NCBI GenBank assembly: GCA_000827495.1
Contig: KN817552.1
Location: 124,001-188,000 of the forward strand
Direction of reading: 5' to 3'
Source: Hypholoma sublateritium FD-334 SS-4
Taxonomy: Eukaryota > Basidiomycota > Agaricomycetes > Agaricales > Strophariaceae
Length of the DNA: 64,000 bases
The notes beneath the pieces were generated by a model, which saw only the letters and a list, made by a program, of their open reading frames with translations, was not told where the DNA came from and did not search any database. Of this stretch, positions 59,626 to 64,000 are shown piece by piece. Made by a program: the position numbers and the translations under genes. Numbering within the stretch: the first letter of the stretch is position 1; every line of letters starts with the position of its first letter.

Positions 59626-62600
59626 ATGACAACACCCATCGCCGATGTTTCTGGGAAAAAGTTTGACTTCGTGATTATTGGTTAGTGGTCTTAATTGCAT
59701 GATTCGTCTGTTTTCTGACATTTGCTCAACAGGAGGAGGGGTAATGACGTTTTTTCTTGAGGCAGAATGGACATTTGTTGGGCTCACACCGTAATAAACA
59801 GACGTCCGGTCTAGCGCTTGCTGCGCGGCTCTCCGAAGACGACGTGTCTGTTCTCGTACTGGAAGCTGGAAGTGCGAACCTCGGAGATCCAATGCTTTGT
59901 GAGTTTCGAGACCTCTTCAACGACACCAGAATTTCTGAGTGATATGCCTCTTCCAGTAACACCTGCGTTGTTCGGAGCCCACTTCAAAAACCCTAAGTAT
60001 GATTGGAACTTTGAAACGGTTCGTACTGATTTTGTTGATGTAAATGTCACAAAAATAAAATATTCTACTCCGACAGGCCCCACAGAAGAGCCTTGGTGGA
60101 CGCTCAGTATATTTTGCACGGTAACATTATACTACTAAACTTCAATAGTGTCAGTCTGTAATTTTCTGGGATTAGCGGGAAAACCCTTGGAGGAAGCTCT
60201 GCCATAAACTTCTTGCAATTTCATCTCCCATCCAAATCGGATATTGAGGGTAATCGATTTACACTATCTGAATTTGCCATCATTCAAACACAACTCGCAG
60301 CGTTCGAGGAGCTTGGGAACCCCAACTGGAACTGGAATGTTCTGAAGAAGTACTACGACAAGTTCTGTGGTTCTATTCCTCCAAAGGAAACTACGGGGAC
60401 GACGACCTACGCCGCGCATCAAGGAAACGAGGATGGTAAGCAAATGCTGCTACTTGTGCTATGCAATACCGGGTGTACGCAAGGCTTACGTTACTCAGGC
60501 CCAGTGAAGTACTCGCACCCAATGGTGCCTTCGGGATTTGAGGAACCTTATCATGAGGTAATCAATTAACAAGGACGCGTGTGTTGGGTGTTCCGTAGTG
60601 TAACAGTTTTGATTTAGGCGTTGAAGAATATTGGCATCGACCGTGTTCAAGATCCAGTATGGCTTCCTACTTGTTATATTTATACGACGATCTGATATCA
60701 GCTATCCAGTTCTGCGGAGACGTTAGCCTCGTTATCCTTCTTAGAACCTCGTGGTCTGATAAGCGCGACAACAGATAAATGGAACATGGATCACGCCAGT
60801 TTCAACCAATCCCGAAACAAAGAGCCGAACTTACGCCGCTAATGTAAGAAATTTATGATGAATTCTTAGTTGACAATTTTCACGGTGCGCCTCAATTATT
60901 CAGGCATACTACACGCCGAACCAAAACCGTACAAACTTGGCAGTCCTTGTAGATGCGCAAGTCATCAAGATAAATCTAACAAGTGAGTTGAACGAGGTGG
61001 TCACTGCAACAGGCGTAACTTTCCTGCATAACGGGAAGACGCATGAGGTTTCAGCTCGTAAGGAAGTTATACTCTCCGCTGGGTGAGATATTTCTGTTGT
61101 TAGCGTCTGTACTTGACTCATCATATCTTTCGCAGAGCTATCATGTCTCCCCAGGTATATGTGTGTATGATTTGTCTCTCCGGAGATTTATTAACGGGAT
61201 GCAGATCTTGGAGATATCTGGAATTGGAAACAAAGATATCTTAGAGAAAGCAGGCGTAGAAGTCATAGTAAACCTTCCTGGTGTTGGGGAGAATGTCCAA
61301 GAACATATATACAGCGGCACCACTTTTGGTATGTTTCTCAGTGATCAAGTCCAATCATTGCAAAGCCTAACAGAAATATTGTTTTACAGAGGTGAAAAGT
61401 GAAATTAGCGATCAATTTATGACCTTCGATTGTTTGAAGGACCCTGTTCAAAGGGCGAAGCAAACTGAACTTCTGTATGTTTGTCTGTGGTGCGGCGAAT
61501 GTCCGACATCTAATCATGAATACCCACCCATAGCGCGCAAGGCAAGGGGGCACTCGGTATGGTTCCCTCGTGTATGACCTTCATTCCGATTGCAAAAGCC
61601 ACGCCAGCTGCCGAGGAGATATATCAGCGCTTAAAAGATACCATAAATTCTGGGACCACATCTAACCGCTACTCAAATGGATTGCAGAAACAGTATAAAA
61701 TATTATTAAAGAAGATTGAACAGGGCGAATTCTTCTGCGAGACGGTTTTGGCTCAAGGCTTTAGCACTGGTCCCTGTGAGTCGGTAGCTAGCACTGTCAC
61801 GAGTCATCTGTCTTGACCAGGTACTAATATTCGTTCAGCTTTACCGGAGCCCGGGAAAAATATATCACTATGATGTCTTTCTTAAATCACCCGTTCTCTC
61901 GTGGGACCATCGTTAATGTGTTTTACCTCTGCGGGCTTTCTGTTACTCATTTTGAGTTCGATAGCATATACAATCTGCGGATGCACTCAAGCCTCCCGCG
62001 ATTGACCCCCATTACTTTGAAGTAGAGCAGGGTATGTGTCTCGGTCTTCCAAAACAATAAATGGTTAGTCTTACTCGAAGTAAGACCTTCGCATTTTTAT
62101 CGAGCTCGTCAAATTCAATCGTCGACTGGTTAAAGACAAGTCCCTCGCAACACTTATAACTGGTGAGAAATCTCCGCTCTTGGCAAGAAAAATATCTGAA
62201 TAGCGAAAAACAGGGGAAGAGATCAATCCCGGACTCGAAGCTGGTACCGATGAGGCTATAGGCAGTGCGTAGTTGTGCCCAAAGAATGCACGATGTCTTT
62301 CAAATTTCGCTTCCTTTTATATCATAGATTACTTGAAGCAGCGATTCAGCACCACATTCCGTGAGTTGTATTCCATATTTGATCTTACCTTTTCTCAAAA
62401 TGCTGTGCAGATACTGTAGGATCCTGTTCTATGCTTCCCCTTGCAGATGGGGGAGTAGTCAACCATAAACTCACAGTAGATTATTCACATAAGTCAGTAT
62501 CCCCTATAGAGCTTAATTCTATATCAGGTCTACGGTACCGCCAACCTTCGTGTTGTAGACATATCCATTGTCCCGCTCATCGTTGGTCCTCATCTTCAGA

Positions 62601-62764
62601 GTAAGTGGGATCTTATCCTGTAGCTGAAAAATGCTAATTGTTACTTTAGCAACTGCCTACGCTATTGGTGAGATCGGTAAGCGTAAATGTTAGAGCTAGT
62701 CAAAATTCAATGCTCACAATTGCCGTAAACAATAGCGGCTGATATCATCAAAGGAAAGATCTGA
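59626..62764 (+). CDS. GMC-family FAD oxidoreductase
   Basis: Flavoprotein of the glucose-methanol-choline family (aryl-alcohol/glucose oxidase group). It needs about 24 introns, all of which I could place in frame, giving roughly 600 residues. The FAD loop is FDFVIIGGGTSGLALAARLS with VLVLEAG. Next are FARGKTLGGSSAINFLQFH (GMC signature 1), AYYTPNQNRTNLAVLVDAQV, EVILSAGAIMSPQILEISGI (signature 2) and GVGENVQEH. Near the end come PPAIDPHYFEVEQ and the catalytic His in TTFHTVGSCSMLP. A second His lies in GPHLQTTAYAIGE, and the protein ends ADIIKGKI at 62762-62764. There is no signal peptide, so it is probably intracellular. In one-frame translation it looks broken, but it is not. Confidence 0.85.
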
Positions 62765-63247
62765 GCTCTCTTCGCTAACGTCAACATTTTGTACTTGTGC
62801 AACTGCTACTGGATCGTTATGGAAAATACTTTTTCTGTAGAATGCCAATATTACCTGCCTGGCCCGTCTCCAGAAAGTAGAATAGTACATATTTTGCTGT
62901 TGGTGTGCAACGCTCGCGTGCCGTTTCCCAAAATATCAATTGCCTTGCCCCAATCGGTGTTTCACCTTATTCATAACCTTTGTTCCTTTAAACTGAGCAA
63001 ATTACAAAGTCAGAGTACTCTGCGCCCTAAGTATTTTCATTGACGGGGTAAAGATTCGGAACGCCAGGGTATGTATTATTATTTTACGGAGTGTAGTCAA
63101 AGCGTTATCATAAAAAGGTACATGTCCAGGTCGTGCGATGAGATGAACTACTAGATACACAGGTATCCCCTATACGAAGGAAGCCGGAAAGAGACAAAGA
63201 TTCAGATGAACGGGAGCCAAAAGCAAAGCAGAGACGACGCTGCAAGG
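62765..63247. other. Convergent 3' region
   Basis: Nothing recognised between the GMC gene and the end of AKR1. Confidence 0.5.
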
Positions 63248-64000
63248 CTACGCCTGGCTGACTGGCTCGTACCCGCCGCGACTGCTCCCCGCGCGACCAA
63301 GCCCGAAGCCCATAAACAGGCCTTTGCGCGCCCCCGTGCCCTTGCGGACGCCATCTTCCTCGTCATCCTGCTCCCGCCGCCGCTTCGCTTCCCGGAAGCC
63401 CTCCACAGGAACGTCGTAGAGCTTCTCGTACTCGACGCCAAGCTCGCGCCCGGCCGTCCAGAAGTCGCGGCAGTTCGCGACGACGCCTTGGTCGAACGGG
63501 TTGCTTGCCTTGCCTGCACGCGTGAGCCCGTCAACGGCCTTCCCCTTCGTGAAGCGGTCGAAACCGAGGAGGTTCATGAGGAAGCCGCTCCCGCAGCCCG
63601 CGCACACCCCGGAGTGGCGGTGCACTGCGCCGCCCGCAGCGGCACCCGCATCCGTGACGAGCGACGTGTCCTCAGTGTCGACACCCGGCAAGACCGTGTT
63701 GCTTTGGTGCTGGTGACGGTGGCCCATTTGTCCGGAAAGCGACGCACCGCCGCGCCCGCCCATGAAGCCGTAGCGACCGAGGTTGGACACCTCCAAGGTT
63801 GTCATCTGGCGTGCGACCTGCCAGAGTTGCGAAGCGAGCAAGATGGATGTCCAGGTAAGTTGCAGAGTCGCCCACACCGCGACGGAGACGAGGAACGTGT
63901 CGTGTGCGGTGATGGCGCAAAGGTCGCCGGGGAGCGGGCAGGATGGGGAGATTTCAGAAGGATCGGCGGGGAGAGGCGCGCTGGAGAAATCTGAAATTAG
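63248..64000 (-). CDS. AKR1: Palmitoyltransferase AKR1, C-terminal part (cut by window edge)
   Basis: The last exon runs from about 63990 (acceptor TTTCAG at the very edge) to the stop at 63248. It contains a membrane segment (FLVSVAVWATLQLTWTSILL with ASQLW) and then RQMTTLEVSNLGRYGFMGGR, GFLMNLLGFDRFTKGKA, NPFDQGVVANCRDFWT and GRELGVEYEKLYDVP. This is the conserved C-terminus of AKR1-type ankyrin-repeat DHHC acyltransferases. Those enzymes attach palmitate to proteins at the Golgi or endosomes. The ankyrin repeats and DHHC box lie beyond the right end. A basic, Gly/Ser-rich tail ends SRGGYEPVSQA. Confidence 0.9.
   Translation of the reverse strand, partial: LISDFSSAPLPADPSEISPSCPLPGDLCAITAHDTFLVSVAVWATLQLTWTSILLASQLWQVARQMTTLEVSNLGRYGFMGGRGGASLSGQMGHRHQHQSNTVLPGVDTEDTSLVTDAGAAAGGAVHRHSGVCAGCGSGFLMNLLGFDRFTKGKAVDGLTRAGKASNPFDQGVVANCRDFWTAGRELGVEYEKLYDVPVEGFREAKRRREQDDEEDGVRKGTGARKGLFMGFGLGRAGSSRGGYEPVSQA

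Noticed and set aside
59626..62764. GMC gene as a pseudogene, because single-frame translation is full of stops
   Set aside because: All interruptions coincide with GT-AG introns of normal length and the catalytic residues are intact.

Overview
The window is nuclear DNA of a filamentous basidiomycete, most likely an Agaricomycete (a polypore-like wood decayer is plausible, but that is inference). The evidence is intron-dense genes with 45-65 nt GT-AG introns, cytochrome P450s, a GMC oxidoreductase, a DUF6533-type membrane protein, a CaaX pheromone precursor and an MT-A70/METTL14 protein. Most genes had to be assembled across introns by eye; splice points given as exact positions were checked for frame, the others are approximate.

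Layout. 1-4.6 kb: unresolved exons, a MYND-finger protein and a His-rich small secreted protein. 4.6-15.4 kb: a housekeeping block with RPC2 (RNA polymerase III), a CBP6-like complex III assembly factor divergent from it, the ribosome-biogenesis factor NOC2 and a METTL14 homologue with a Met/Gly-rich tail. 15.8-25.7 kb: a decayed P450, a kelch protein, a tandem pair of secreted SurE-like phosphatases and the tRNA pseudouridine synthase PUS3/DEG1. 26.6-32.1 kb: a large unrecognised multi-exon gene with an ExK motif, plus a nearby truncated and frameshifted copy. 32.7-38.5 kb: a hydrophilic stress-type protein, a DUF6533 membrane protein and a 49-residue farnesylated pheromone precursor ending CVIA. 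39-44.9 kb: a mitochondrial cluster with RPO41, ATP synthase subunit h (ATP14) and the ATPase inhibitor IF1; the last two are divergent across 122 bp. 45.6-51.2 kb: a very G+C-rich stretch with an F-box/LRR-like gene, a small conserved fungal protein and an intact P450. 53.5-64 kb: beta-adaptin (AP-1), a short-chain dehydrogenase, the E2 enzyme UBC7, an intron-crowded GMC oxidoreductase and the C-terminal end of the palmitoyltransferase AKR1.

Several genes share mitochondrial themes (CBP6-like, RPO41, ATP14, IF1), and an identical CACGTGAC octamer lies upstream of RPC2/CBP6 and of RPO41. The most interesting items are the pheromone precursor, the divergent ATP14/IF1 promoter with a perfect 14-bp palindrome, the unrecognised duplicated ExK family and the METTL14 protein with a DPPF motif. 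No CRISPR array, rRNA or convincing tRNA was found.
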